Shown piece by piece: positions 16,580 through 25,680 of a DNA stretch of 64,000 nt. Every line of letters starts with the position of its first letter. Position 1 is the stretch's first letter. The translations under genes were made by a program, and so were the position numbers. The notes under the pieces were generated by a model, which worked only from the letters and a program-made list of their open reading frames with translations, ran no database searches and had not been told where the DNA came from. The stretch comes from Streptomyces sp. NBC_01198 (GTDB lineage Bacteria; Actinomycetota; Actinomycetes; Streptomycetales; Streptomycetaceae): contig NZ_CP108568.1 in NCBI RefSeq assembly GCF_036010485.1, positions 4,409,001-4,473,000 of the forward strand. The letters are read 5' to 3'.

Positions 16580-19500
16580 CGGGCGACCGCCCGCTGCTGG
16601 GTGGCCAGCCCGGTCGGGGTCAGCCGCAGGGCGACCACGCCCATGGCGGTGGCGGCGCAGATCTGGCCACTGTCGTCGACGGCGATGCCCCTTATGCCGC
16701 TGCCGATGTCGATCTCGGCGGTCCAGGAGCGGGAGCTCATGTCCCAGACTCGCATCGTCCCGTAGCGGTCGGCCGCCACCGCGACCGGCGAGCCGTGCAC
16801 CACCGCGGTACGGATCGCTGTCACCGCCGAGGTGAACGGGACCAGCTCCAGGCCGACTTCACGCCGACCCGCGATGTCCCACAGCCGCACTCGGCCGTCG
16901 CCCGCGCCGGTCAGCAGCATGTCGTGGTTGTCGAGCCGGGCGAAGTCGACGCTTTGGGCGCCCTCTTGGTGCCCGCCGAACGGTTCGCCGAGCACTTCGC
17001 CCAGCACGGGATCCCACAGTCTGACCGTTCCGTCCCCGGACGCGCTCGCCACGACGGGCCGCCCCCCGACCGTCCCCGCCTGCAGTGCCATCACTGCGGC
17101 GGTGTGGCCGGCCATCGGTGGCCGCAGCGGAGCCAGTGTGCGCAAGCTCCAGATGTCGAGCGTGTACTCCTCTGTCACCGAGATGACCACGTTCCCGCCG
17201 TTGCCCACCGACAGGGCGCAGGAGCCCTGGTACTCGCCGGGACGCCTGCCGAGCCGCCGGCGGGACGCGAGGCTCCACACCTCGGTCGCCGTCATGTCGC
17301 CGCGAACCACCACGCTGTCCCCGCCCAGCACTGCCGCGCTCGCATAATGGGCCGTGCCCGCAGTCGACACGAGATGCGCAGCGACCTGCCGGCCCCGCTC
17401 CCGGTCATGCGTCCGCACCACACCGTCCTCCGCCACCGTGACGACCACGGCCTTGCCCGGCTCGGCCTCCAGGATGTCGACCGACCGCAGCGCGCGATCG
17501 GTACCGGACAGCGGTTCCCCCACGGGTTGCAGGGCTTCCGCGTCCCAGACCCGTACCGTGCCGGCACTCGTGAGTAGCAGCAGAGTCTTGCCATCAGCGC
17601 GCGCGAGCAGCGGCGGCCGGCCGGGGCGGATGTAGCCCTCGACATACATGCCCAGGGCGGGGTACAGCTGCTGCGCGGTGTCCATGTCCCAGATCCGCAC
17701 GGTGTCGTCGGGAGAGGTGGTCACCAGGACCGGGGTGGTGCCGATCCAGCCGAACGAACCGGCTGAGGGCATCCTCGTGTGCCCGGTCAGCGGGGTGCCC
17801 AGTACCGAGCCGTCGCGCATGTCGTAGAGGTAGACGCTGTTGTCCCGGCGGGTGGTCATGGCGACCGGGCAGGTGCCGTGGAAGCCCATGCCGAAAATCA
17901 AAGCGGACTGGCCCAGGTCCTCCACCGCGAAGCGGGCGCGTGGCTCGGCGGGCCAGGGTGTGTCGCCGCCCAGCTGCCACACGTATGCGTGGCCCTGCGA
18001 CGTGGCGAGCACGATCTCCATCCCCGGACCGGTCGCCCGGACTCCGAGGTGGTCGATGTCGCCCAGATGGCCGGCCAGTGGTGGACCCGCAGGCTCCCCC
18101 GAGGCAGCGTCCCACACCCTTACTGTGCCGTCCTCACCGCCGCTGACCACGACGGGCGCACCGTCGAGCGCGCCGAATTGCGCACACCGCACCGCGTTGG
18201 TGTGGCCCCGCAGCGGCGGTCGCAGTGCCGCCCCCGACAGGGGGTCCCAGAGCCGGACGGTGGTGTCGCTGCCGCCGGTCGCGACGACCGCGCGACCCCC
18301 TACGGCCCCGAGAGCCACGGTCGTGATGGTGCCCGAGTGCCCGCTCATTGGGGCCCCGACATGGTCGCGGGTCCGCAGGTCCCACAGCCGGGCGGTGGTG
18401 TCCGAACTGCCGGTGGCCAGCAGCGGCCGTCCGTCGATCTCGGCGTACGACAGACAGCGGATCTCCCCGCTGTGCCCTTCTTCCGGCTGGTCCGTGGCGA
18501 GATCCCAGATGCGGGCGGTGCGGTCCCTGCTGACGGTGACGGCCAGGAACGCGTCGGGACGGCTCACCAGTGCCGCCGCACTGATCCCCTCGACGTGGCC
18601 GCGCAGCGGCTGGGACAGCTGCTGGAGCGTCTGCGCGTCCCACAACTGCACATCCCGGAACGTGCTGGTCAGTACCACCGGGCGCCCCCTGAATTCGCCG
18701 GCCACCACGGACAGCGGAAAGGAGAGCATCAGCACGGGGTCGCCGATCTGGCGGCGGTCGACCAGGTCCCAGCGGCTGAGCCGTTGCGAGTTGTCCGCGA
18801 CCAGGGCGACGCTCCTGCCCTCCACCACGGTCACGCACAGCGCGCCGACTGCTCCCGCCGAGCCGATCAGCGCGGTGCCGTCGACCCGTGCGTCGCCGCC
18901 GTCGAAGATGCCTCTGAGGTCCCAGACGTAGACGGCCTGGTCTTCGCCACCGGTGAGGGCGATCGGCCGCCCCTCCAGCTCGCCGAGGGCGGCCGCGTTC
19001 ACCGTGCGCCGGTGCGCAGCGAGCGGCGCGCCGAGCTGCCGCCGATCGACCAGGTCCCAGATCCGGGCGGTGCCGTCGCCGCTGGCGGTGAGCACCACGG
19101 GGCGGCCGTCGACGGCGCCGGTGACCACGCTGGTGACGCGGTTGGTGTGCCCCGTGAGCGGCGCACCATACGCCTGCCCAGTCGAGAGGTCCCAGACCTT
19201 CACCGTGCCGTCCACCGAACCGGTCAGCGCCACCGTGTAGTCGCCGAGGTCGCCGATCGCGACCGCGTGCACCGGCAGGCCGCCGGTCAGCGGCTCGCCG
19301 ATCTGGCGCTGGGTGGTCAGGTCCCACACCCGCGCGGTGCCGTCCTCGCTGCCGGTGACCGCGATCGGCCGGCCGTCCAGCTCGCCGGTGGCCACGCAGT
19401 TGACCTCCTTGGTGTGCCCGCTCAGCACCCGGTGCGCGCCGCTGGAGGACCACCACGCCCAGCGGGCCGACCACGGGACCGAGACGTCGAGCGCGTCGAT

Positions 19501-21801
19501 CCGGTCCGCCAGCGGGCCCGCCTCGCAGCGGCGGGCGGACAGTTGCAGGTCGGCGGCCCGCTCGCCGATCGTACGGTCGGCGGTCAGCCGGTGCGCGACC
19601 TGCTCGTACGCGCTGCGGATGCGCCGCGGGCCCTCGCCCTCGACGGAGGCGAACGCCCGCAGCAGCGCCAGCGGTTCGCTCGCCAGCAGGAAGCCAGGGT
19701 CGTCGGCGAGGCTGGCCAGCGCGCCGGCGGCGGCCGCATGGGTGGACAGGTGCTGGCGTACGTAGGGGACGGCGGTGAGCCAGTCCTGTTGGCCGGCCGC
19801 GGCCGCCGGGACCAGCGAGCGCAGCGCCTCTACGACCAGCCGCTGGATGTCCTCCGGCGGCCGGGCCGCGGTCGCCCGCAGATGCTCGGCCAGTGCCTTG
19901 TGGTAGAGCCGGTAGACCGAGCGGTGGTCGTCGTCGATGACCTCGGCGATATACGCCTGGGCGATGTCCAGCACCCAGGAGACGTCCTCCTCGGTGCAGC
20001 GCACCCCGGAGATCACCGAGCTGAGCGCGGTCCAGGTCTGGCCCCGGGGCAGCCCCTTGCCCTCGGAGAAGGCCAGCGCGAGCAGCATCCGCCGCACCCG
20101 GGGCTCGTCCGGGCCGAAACGGCTCAGGTAGTCGTCGAAGGCCGCGCCGAACCCCTTGGGTAGTGAGTCCAGCCAGCCGGGCGCTTCGACGTCGACCGGC
20201 TCCTCGTCCAGCCGCAGCGCGCGGGCGGTCATGCGGGCGTAGAGGTAGACGCCCGCCGCCTTGTCCGCGACACCCCTGGCCACCGCCGTGGCCAGCTCCC
20301 GCCGCCCGCGGTAGAGGCTGCGGGCACCGGGCTCCTCGTCGGCGAGCAGCACTCTGGTCACGTAGCCGGCCACATCCTCCGCGCTGGCGCGGTAGCCGGG
20401 CCTGTCGAGGTCCACGCACACGAAGTTCGGACCGAGCGGGGTGACCAGCTCGTGCCGGGTGCCGACCAGCAGCCGTACGCCCTGGATCTCCGACATCGGG
20501 CGCAGCAGCTCCCGAGTGATCCGGCGCGGCTCCCCGTGGCCGCCGGCGTCGGCCGCGGTGTCGGAGCCGGCCTCGTCCACCGCGTCTACCACGATCACCA
20601 GCGGCGGACCCTGCCTGCCGCGCCTTGTCAGCTCCTGGAGCAGGGCCGCTGCGCCGTCCGACGCGACGCCGAGGGCGCCGGCGATCCGCTCCACGACCTC
20701 TTCGAGGCGCTTGTGCCTGGCGTGCACGGCCGCAGCCACGCAGTCGGTCGGCACCACCGTCGCCGGGTCGACGCCGGTCAGGTCCAGCCGGCCGCGGTAG
20801 TGGCGGTCGGATAGCGCGACGATCCGGCCGAGCACCGCGGACTTGCCGCAGCCCGGGCTGCCGGTGACCACCCGGCCGCGCCCGTCGCCCTCGCCGTCGG
20901 TCAGCCAGTCGACTAGCTCCGACAGCACCCGCACTCGGCCACTGAAGTACAGCCCCTGCTCCGACTCGAACTCCACTCCGCGCGACCGCGGCCCGAAGTG
21001 CTCGGACATGTCCCGTGCGGCGACCCGGCGTTGTACCTCCAGGTCGGTGCCGATCGGGGGCAGTTCCTCCTGGTAGCCGGAGTTGGGCAGGAAGGGCGCC
21101 AGGTTCGTCACCAGCGCGCAGGCCAACTCCGCGCGCTGGCCGCGGCCTTCCCCGTCGAAGCGCTCGTTGACCGCCTTCACCAGCTCGGTCAGGTCCAGAT
21201 ACGGCTGCCGCTGCCCGGTGCGGCCCGTGGTGGTCCCCACCGCCTCGGTCAGCGCGGCCGCGAAGGCGCCGTCCTCGGCGATGTCCTTGCGCCGCGCGGA
21301 CGTCAAGAACCACAGTCCGGCGGAGTCGGCGTCCGCGTTGCGGTAAGCGATCGACCGCAGCGCCACCGCGGAGGCCTCACCGCCGCCTGCACCGGCGGCG
21401 CAGGTGTCCAGGACCAGCAGCAGATTGCGAAGGCTGCCCCGGCACAGGATCCGCACCAGGTCCTCGGTGGCCAGCGCGCTGGTCGCCAACTGCCCGTCCA
21501 GGGAGTCCCAGCACAGCAGATAGTGCCGGTCGCGCTCCTCGACGGAGCCGTGTCCTGCGAAGTACAGCACGACGATGTCCTCGCCAGTGAGGCCGGCGTC
21601 CTCCGACCAGTGCGCGAGCTTCTGCCGGATCTGCTCGGCGCCGTCGTAGTCGCCCAGGCCGGGCAGCACATGCTGATAGCCGACGCCGGTGAATAGGTCG
21701 GTCACCGCACGGATGTCGCCCGGCACGGAGGGAAGTTGCTCGTCCTCGGGCAGGTGGCGGTACCGCCTGCTCCCCAGTGCCAAGAAGAATCGCCGGCCCA
21801 C
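16576..21801 (-). CDS. Caspase-like peptidase / STAND NTPase / WD40-repeat protein
   Basis: 1741 residues in three parts. (1) Residues 1-235: peptidase C14 caspase fold, with catalytic His84 in YFAGHGSV and Cys134 in LVLDTCAAG. (2) Residues about 260-780: STAND/NACHT-type NTPase, Walker A GSPGCGKS (314-321), Walker B LVIVVDAVDE (401-410), then helical modules with YHKALAEHLR (633-642), the usual winged-helix mark of STAND proteins. (3) Residues about 790-1741: around twenty WD40 units (DGTARVWDL, DGTVKVWDL, DTTVRLWDP), enough for three propellers. The GTG start follows GGTGGA. Known family logic: the propellers sense a ligand, NTP-driven oligomerisation activates the protease. It heads an operon with the overlapping hydrolase. 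Targets and trigger are unknown. Confidence 0.9.
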   Translation of the reverse strand: MGRRFFLALGSRRYRHLPEDEQLPSVPGDIRAVTDLFTGVGYQHVLPGLGDYDGAEQIRQKLAHWSEDAGLTGEDIVVLYFAGHGSVEERDRHYLLCWDSLDGQLATSALATEDLVRILCRGSLRNLLLVLDTCAAGAGGGEASAVALRSIAYRNADADSAGLWFLTSARRKDIAEDGAFAAALTEAVGTTTGRTGQRQPYLDLTELVKAVNERFDGEGRGQRAELACALVTNLAPFLPNSGYQEELPPIGTDLEVQRRVAARDMSEHFGPRSRGVEFESEQGLYFSGRVRVLSELVDWLTDGEGDGRGRVVTGSPGCGKSAVLGRIVALSDRHYRGRLDLTGVDPATVVPTDCVAAAVHARHKRLEEVVERIAGALGVASDGAAALLQELTRRGRQGPPLVIVVDAVDEAGSDTAADAGGHGEPRRITRELLRPMSEIQGVRLLVGTRHELVTPLGPNFVCVDLDRPGYRASAEDVAGYVTRVLLADEEPGARSLYRGRRELATAVARGVADKAAGVYLYARMTARALRLDEEPVDVEAPGWLDSLPKGFGAAFDDYLSRFGPDEPRVRRMLLALAFSEGKGLPRGQTWTALSSVISGVRCTEEDVSWVLDIAQAYIAEVIDDDHRSVYRLYHKALAEHLRATAARPPEDIQRLVVEALRSLVPAAAAGQQDWLTAVPYVRQHLSTHAAAAGALASLADDPGFLLASEPLALLRAFASVEGEGPRRIRSAYEQVAHRLTADRTIGERAADLQLSARRCEAGPLADRIDALDVSVPWSARWAWWSSSGAHRVLSGHTKEVNCVATGELDGRPIAVTGSEDGTARVWDLTTQRQIGEPLTGGLPVHAVAIGDLGDYTVALTGSVDGTVKVWDLSTGQAYGAPLTGHTNRVTSVVTGAVDGRPVVLTASGDGTARIWDLVDRRQLGAPLAAHRRTVNAAALGELEGRPIALTGGEDQAVYVWDLRGIFDGGDARVDGTALIGSAGAVGALCVTVVEGRSVALVADNSQRLSRWDLVDRRQIGDPVLMLSFPLSVVAGEFRGRPVVLTSTFRDVQLWDAQTLQQLSQPLRGHVEGISAAALVSRPDAFLAVTVSRDRTARIWDLATDQPEEGHSGEIRCLSYAEIDGRPLLATGSSDTTARLWDLRTRDHVGAPMSGHSGTITTVALGAVGGRAVVATGGSDTTVRLWDPLSGAALRPPLRGHTNAVRCAQFGALDGAPVVVSGGEDGTVRVWDAASGEPAGPPLAGHLGDIDHLGVRATGPGMEIVLATSQGHAYVWQLGGDTPWPAEPRARFAVEDLGQSALIFGMGFHGTCPVAMTTRRDNSVYLYDMRDGSVLGTPLTGHTRMPSAGSFGWIGTTPVLVTTSPDDTVRIWDMDTAQQLYPALGMYVEGYIRPGRPPLLARADGKTLLLLTSAGTVRVWDAEALQPVGEPLSGTDRALRSVDILEAEPGKAVVVTVAEDGVVRTHDRERGRQVAAHLVSTAGTAHYASAAVLGGDSVVVRGDMTATEVWSLASRRRLGRRPGEYQGSCALSVGNGGNVVISVTEEYTLDIWSLRTLAPLRPPMAGHTAAVMALQAGTVGGRPVVASASGDGTVRLWDPVLGEVLGEPFGGHQEGAQSVDFARLDNHDMLLTGAGDGRVRLWDIAGRREVGLELVPFTSAVTAIRTAVVHGSPVAVAADRYGTMRVWDMSSRSWTAEIDIGSGIRGIAVDDSGQICAATAMGVVALRLTPTGLATQQRAVAR

Positions 21802-21941
21802 TCCACCGCCCCGTGCCGAGGTCCACGAACCTGCTGGGAACTCTAGCGCGCGGGGCGCGGTCCGCAGGGGGCTTCGCCGACCGCGGCGGATCGATACACT
21901 CCGTCACCCCCGGCGCAGTATGTGCCCCTTAAACTGCCGGT

Positions 21942-22508
21942 GTGCCGAAACTCTGGAACGAGACGATCGAGGCGCACCGCAGCGCGGTGCGGGACACGAC
22001 GCTCGACGCCGCGGCCGCGCTGGTCGCCGAGCGCGGGCTCACCAGGGTGACGATGTCGGCGGTCGCCGCGCGCACCGGGATCGGCAGGGCCACGCTCTAC
22101 AAATACTTCCCCGACGTCGAGTCGATCCTGGCCACCTGGCACGAACGCCAGGTCGCCGCGCATCTCGCCCGGCTCACCGCCGCCCCCGCCGCCCGCGGGG
22201 ACGCCGCCGGGCGGCTCGCCGCGGTCCTCGGCGCGTACGCCATGATCTACTACGAGCACCCCGTGCACGAGCTCGCCGCCGCGCTGCACCGCGGCGACCG
22301 CGTCACCGGCGCCGAGCAGCACGTCACCGACTTGGTCGCCGCCCTGATCGCCGAAGCCGCGGCATCCGGCCACCTCCGCGACGACGTCCCGCCCCCCGAA
22401 CTGGCCCGCTTCTGCCTCTCCGCCACGACCGCAGCCCGCACCCTCCCCTCAAAGGCCGCGGTCCACCGCCTGGTCCAGGTCACCCTGACCGCCTTGTCCC
22501 GGACCTGA
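21942..22508 (+). CDS. TetR family transcriptional regulator
   Basis: 188 residues from a GTG. The helix-turn-helix is DAAAALVAERGLTRVTMSAVAARTGIGRATLYKYFPDVESI; the rest is a helical ligand domain (ARLAAVLGAYAMIYYEHPVHELAAALHRG). It is divergent from the caspase operon, with 140 bp between, and is followed directly by a decayed esterase gene it may once have controlled. Whether it also controls the caspase operon cannot be told from sequence. Confidence 0.88.
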   Translation: MPKLWNETIEAHRSAVRDTTLDAAAALVAERGLTRVTMSAVAARTGIGRATLYKYFPDVESILATWHERQVAAHLARLTAAPAARGDAAGRLAAVLGAYAMIYYEHPVHELAAALHRGDRVTGAEQHVTDLVAALIAEAAASGHLRDDVPPPELARFCLSATTAARTLPSKAAVHRLVQVTLTALSRT

Positions 22509-23305
22509 CCTCACGCAGTCGCGGGACGGTGCGCGGGAGCGGCGCGCCACCCGGGCCAGGGGGCCCGAGCTGGCCGCTGTCGACGACATCACCGGACCCG
22601 GCGGGCTGGCGCTGCGCCGCTACCAGCCCGGCGGGGAAGGGCTGCCGCTGGTGGTGTTCCCACACGGTGGCGGCTTCGTCTTCGGCGACCTCGACACTCA
22701 CGACCGCACCTGCCGGCGGATCGCCGCCGCCTGCGACGTCGACGTCCTCGCTGTCGACTACCGGCTCGCCCCGAGTATCCGCACCCGGCCGCCCTGGAGG
22801 ACGCCGTCGCCGTCCCTGACCCGGGCGCGACCCGCCGCGGTCGCCGGGGACAGCGCGGGCGGCTTCCTCGCTGCCGCCGCGTGCCTCGCGCTACGGGACG
22901 CGGGCGGCCCGCTGCCCGCCCTCCAAGCGCTGATCTGCCCCAACACCGACCTGACGCTCAGTCGGCCCTCGATCACCGAGAAGGGCACCGAATACGACCT
23001 GGACGTCGATGTCCTGGCCTTCTTTGTTGCGTCCTACGTGCCCGAGCCGCGCGAGTCCGCTGCACGCGGTGGATCTCGCGGGCGTGCCGCCCGCACTGAT
23101 CGTCACCGCGGAACATGACGCTCTGCGTGACGAGGGGGAGGCCTATGCGCAGCGGCTTGCCGCTGCGGGGGTGGCAGTGCGGCACCGCCGCGAAGCGGGG
23201 CTGCCGCATGGCTTCATCCAGGGCATGGACCTGGACGACCCCGCTGCCCTGGCGGCTCACGACCGCATCTTCTCAGACCTCCGCGAGTTGCTGGCGCGAG
23301 CCTGA
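22509..23305 (+). pseudogene. Decayed alpha/beta hydrolase (HSL-type esterase) gene
   Basis: Remains of a hormone-sensitive-lipase-family esterase. HGGGFVFGDLDTHDRTCRRIA (oxyanion hole), GDSAGGFLAA (nucleophile Ser), AEHDALRDEG (Asp) and GLPHGFIQGMDL (His) are all present, but not in one frame. A one-base loss near 22772 is undone by an extra base near 22814, leaving about 40 bp out of frame. A third shift near 23055 moves the last 80 residues (ASPLHAVDLAGVPPALIV onward) to another frame. No start codon or N-terminal helix precedes about 22540; the frame is closed by a stop at 22486. It follows the TetR gene directly. Sequencing error is possible but three events plus a missing start argue for decay. 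Confidence 0.8.
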
Positions 23306-23313
23306 GCCGGGCG

Positions 23314-23530
23314 GCCCCGGGGTGCCCCTTGCCCTGGCGGCGCCGCCTCCCGCCGTGGGGGCTTGTCGCGCCGTTCCTCGCGCCCCTTCGGGCGCGTTTG
23401 CTCCTCCGCCAGGTGTTGCTCCCTGGCGGAGGAAGTGTTTTCAGGGGCGCTGGGGAACTGCCGGCGCAACCACCGCGGTGCGGGAGCGGCGGCGCCAGTG
23501 CAAGGGGCAATCGCCAGGGGGCACCGGGGC
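23314..23530. repeat. MITE-like long imperfect inverted-repeat element
   Basis: The two ends mirror each other: GCCCCGGGGTGCCCC near 23314-23328 against GGGGGCACCGGGGC ending at 23530. Inside, CTTGTCGCGCCGTTCCTCG (from 23362) mirrors the right arm that begins CAGGGGCGCTGGGGAACTG (from 23442). A strong hairpin sits at the centre. The arms belong to the same family as the repeat array at 29124-29520. No coding capacity and no clear target-site duplication are seen. Confidence 0.7.
23402..23433. terminator. Hairpin at the centre of the inverted-repeat element
   Basis: A perfect 12-bp stem, TCCTCCGCCAGG / CCTGGCGGAGGA, with an 8-base loop. It lies between the decayed esterase and the converging SCO5918-family gene and could end both transcripts. 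Confidence 0.65.
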
Positions 23531-23548
23531 CAAAGGGGAACGACTGCG

Positions 23549-23803
23549 TCAGAGGGTCGGGGAAGGGGTGGGGGCCGGGTGGCAGGTGAAGCCGAGGCGG
23601 GTGAGGGCGCGGACGACCTCCGTGGTGGTGAAGTCACGCCGGTCCTGACCGGTGATGATCGCCCCGACCTGCTTGACGGGGTACTGCTTGCGGCCGATGG
23701 TCACGGACGCCTCCGTGACAGCCTCCGGCTTGACCCCGCTCATGGATTTCTCGACCTCGTCCTTGATGAGGTCGAAAGAGAAGCGGGCGATGACGCAACG
23801 CAT
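23549..23803 (-). CDS. SCO5918 family protein
   Basis: 84 residues: MRCVIARFSFDLIKDEVEKSM at the start and GRKQYPVKQVGAIITGQDRRDFTTTEVVRALTRLGFTC in the middle match what I recall of the streptomycete SCO5918 family, found beside a DEAD-box helicase and a cold-shock gene. Biochemical function is unknown. It starts 34 bp after the helicase stop on the same strand and is probably co-transcribed with it. The gene order here supports the family call. Confidence 0.75.
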   Translation of the reverse strand: MRCVIARFSFDLIKDEVEKSMSGVKPEAVTEASVTIGRKQYPVKQVGAIITGQDRRDFTTTEVVRALTRLGFTCHPAPTPSPTL

Positions 23804-23837
23804 GATGCCTCCGCGGAGTTCGAGAAGAGGGGGACGT

Positions 23838-25322
23838 TCAGGACCTACGGCGTGCGGGCCGCCGCCCGGCGCGGGACCGGGCGGACGCCGACCGGGGGGA
23901 CGTGGCCGCGGGGGCCGGCGTCACGGGCACCGGGACGCCGGACGGCGCCTGCGCGCCGGTGATGCGGGTCAGTGCGGCCTCACCCGAGCGGACCTGGGTG
24001 ACCTCGGGCGTGATCCCGGCCGCGGCCATGAGCCGCGCCATCTCCCGGCGCTGGTGCGGCAGCACGAGGGTGACGACGCTGCCCGACTCGCCCGCACGGG
24101 CGGTCCGGCCGCCCCGGTGCAGATAGTCCTTGTGATCGCTGGGCGGATCGATGTTGACGACCAGGTCGAGGTCGTCGATGTGGATGCCACGGGCCGCGAC
24201 GTTCGTGGCGACGAGCGCGGTGACGTCGCCGGTCTTGAAGCGGGCCAGCGTGCGGGTGCGCTGCGGCTGGGACTTGCCGCCGTGCAGGGCTGCGGCCCGT
24301 ACCCCGCTGTTGAGCAGGTGCGTGGTGAGCCGGTCCACCGCGTGCTTGGTGTCGAGGAAGAGCAGCACCCGCCCGTCGCGGGCGGCGATCTCTGTGGTGG
24401 TGGCGTACTTGTCCGCGTCGTGCACGTGCAGCACGTGGTGCGCCATGGTGGTGACCGCGCCGGCCGCCGGGTCGACGGAATGCACGACCGGGTCGTGCAG
24501 ATACCGCCGGACGAGCAGGTCGACGTTGCGGTCCAGGGTGGCCGAGAACAGCATCCGCTGCCCCTGCGGGCGCACCTGGTCGAGCAGCCGGGTGACCTGC
24601 GGCATGAAGCCCATGTCGGCCATCTGGTCGGCCTCGTCCAGGACGGTGATGCCGACCTCGTCGAGCCGGCAGTCGCCGCGTTCGATCAGGTCGGCGAGCC
24701 GGCCGGGCGTGGCGATCACGATGTCGACGCCGCGCCGCAGCGCCGTCGACTGCCGGCCGATGGACATGCCGCCGACCACGGTGGTCAGCCGCAGGCCCAG
24801 CGTGCGGGCGTACGGGGTGAGGGCGTCGGTGACCTGCTGGGCCAGTTCCCTGGTCGGGACCAGGACCAGGCCGAGCGGGCGGCGCGGTTCGGCGCGCCGG
24901 CCGACCTCGGAGGTGCGGACCAGCAGCGCGAGCCCGAAGGCCAGCGTCTTGCCGGAGCCGGTACGGCCCCGGCCGAGCACGTCGCGCCCGGCGAGGGTGT
25001 TGGGCAGGGTGGCGGCCTGGATCGGGAAGGGCTCGGTCACGCCCTGGGCGCTGAGGACCTTCAGTACCGGGAGGGGTATCCGCAGCTCGTCGAACGCCGC
25101 GACCGCGGGCAGCGCCGGCGTGACGGTGACGGGCATGGCGAATTCGCCCTGCCGGACCGCGGGACGGGAGGCGGGCCGCTGCGCGCCGCCACCTCGGCCG
25201 TAGCCGCCGGCGCGCGCCCCGCCGGAGCCCCGGGCAGCGCCCGAGCCGGCGGATCCGCGCGCACCGCCGGTGCCGCGGGAAGTTCTGGAATACCGTTCGT
25301 TGTCACGTGCCTGACGATTCAT
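23838..25322 (-). CDS. DEAD-box ATP-dependent RNA helicase
   Basis: 494 residues. After a Gly/Arg-rich N-terminal tail (about 1-60), the Q-motif region (PLPVLKVLSAQGVTEPFPIQAATLP), motif I (GRTGSGKTLA), Ia (PTRELAQQ), Ib (TPGRLADL), II (LDEADQM), III (SAT) and the RecA2 motifs (VATNVAARGIH; HRGGRTARAG) are all present. Unwinds short RNA duplexes; in bacteria such enzymes serve ribosome assembly and RNA decay, especially in the cold. It lies downstream of the cold-shock gene and upstream of the SCO5918-family gene. ATG 25322 follows GAGGAAAGG. Confidence 0.93.
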   Translation of the reverse strand: MNRQARDNERYSRTSRGTGGARGSAGSGAARGSGGARAGGYGRGGGAQRPASRPAVRQGEFAMPVTVTPALPAVAAFDELRIPLPVLKVLSAQGVTEPFPIQAATLPNTLAGRDVLGRGRTGSGKTLAFGLALLVRTSEVGRRAEPRRPLGLVLVPTRELAQQVTDALTPYARTLGLRLTTVVGGMSIGRQSTALRRGVDIVIATPGRLADLIERGDCRLDEVGITVLDEADQMADMGFMPQVTRLLDQVRPQGQRMLFSATLDRNVDLLVRRYLHDPVVHSVDPAAGAVTTMAHHVLHVHDADKYATTTEIAARDGRVLLFLDTKHAVDRLTTHLLNSGVRAAALHGGKSQPQRTRTLARFKTGDVTALVATNVAARGIHIDDLDLVVNIDPPSDHKDYLHRGGRTARAGESGSVVTLVLPHQRREMARLMAAAGITPEVTQVRSGEAALTRITGAQAPSGVPVPVTPAPAATSPRSASARSRAGRRPARRRS

Positions 25323-25426
25323 GCAAGCCTTTCCTCGATGCGGCGCGTATCGAGGAATTCCCGGTGCGGCGGTCCGTGTGGGGGTCCGCGACGCGGGGAA
25401 TTGCAGGAACGGGCCGGAACACGAAC

Positions 25427-25456
25427 CCGGGTCCGCACCCGAAGGTGCGGACCCGG
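25427..25456 (-). terminator. Intrinsic terminator of the cold-shock gene
   Basis: A perfect 13-bp stem (CCGGGTCCGCACC / GGTGCGGACCCGG) with a CGAA tetraloop-like loop, 20 bp after the cold-shock stop codon. Confidence 0.88.
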
Positions 25457-25476
25457 ATGTGCTGGTGCGGGGTGCG

Positions 25477-25680
25477 TCAGGCGGGAACGATGTTCTCGGC
25501 CTGCGGACCCTTCTGGCCCTGGGTGACGTCGAAGGTCACCTTCTGGCCTTCCTGCAGCTCACGAAAGCCGGAGGCAGCGATGTTGGAGTAGTGGGCGAAG
25601 ACGTCGGCGCCGCCGCCGTCCTGCTCGATGAAGCCGAAGCCCTTTTCCGCGTTGAACCACTTCACGGTGCCAGTAGCCAT
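25477..25680 (-). CDS. CspA-family cold-shock protein
   Basis: 67 residues, the usual length. It begins MATGTVKWFNAEKGFGFIEQDGGG, with RNP1 KGFGFI and RNP2 VFAHYS, and ends in the QKVTFDVTQGQKGPQAENI typical of the family. Binds single-stranded nucleic acid as an RNA chaperone. ATG 25680 follows AAGGAG; a further in-frame ATG at 25704 is not needed. A strong terminator follows at 25427-25456. Upstream lies a 244-bp leader/promoter region. Confidence 0.95.
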   Translation of the reverse strand: MATGTVKWFNAEKGFGFIEQDGGGADVFAHYSNIAASGFRELQEGQKVTFDVTQGQKGPQAENIVPA

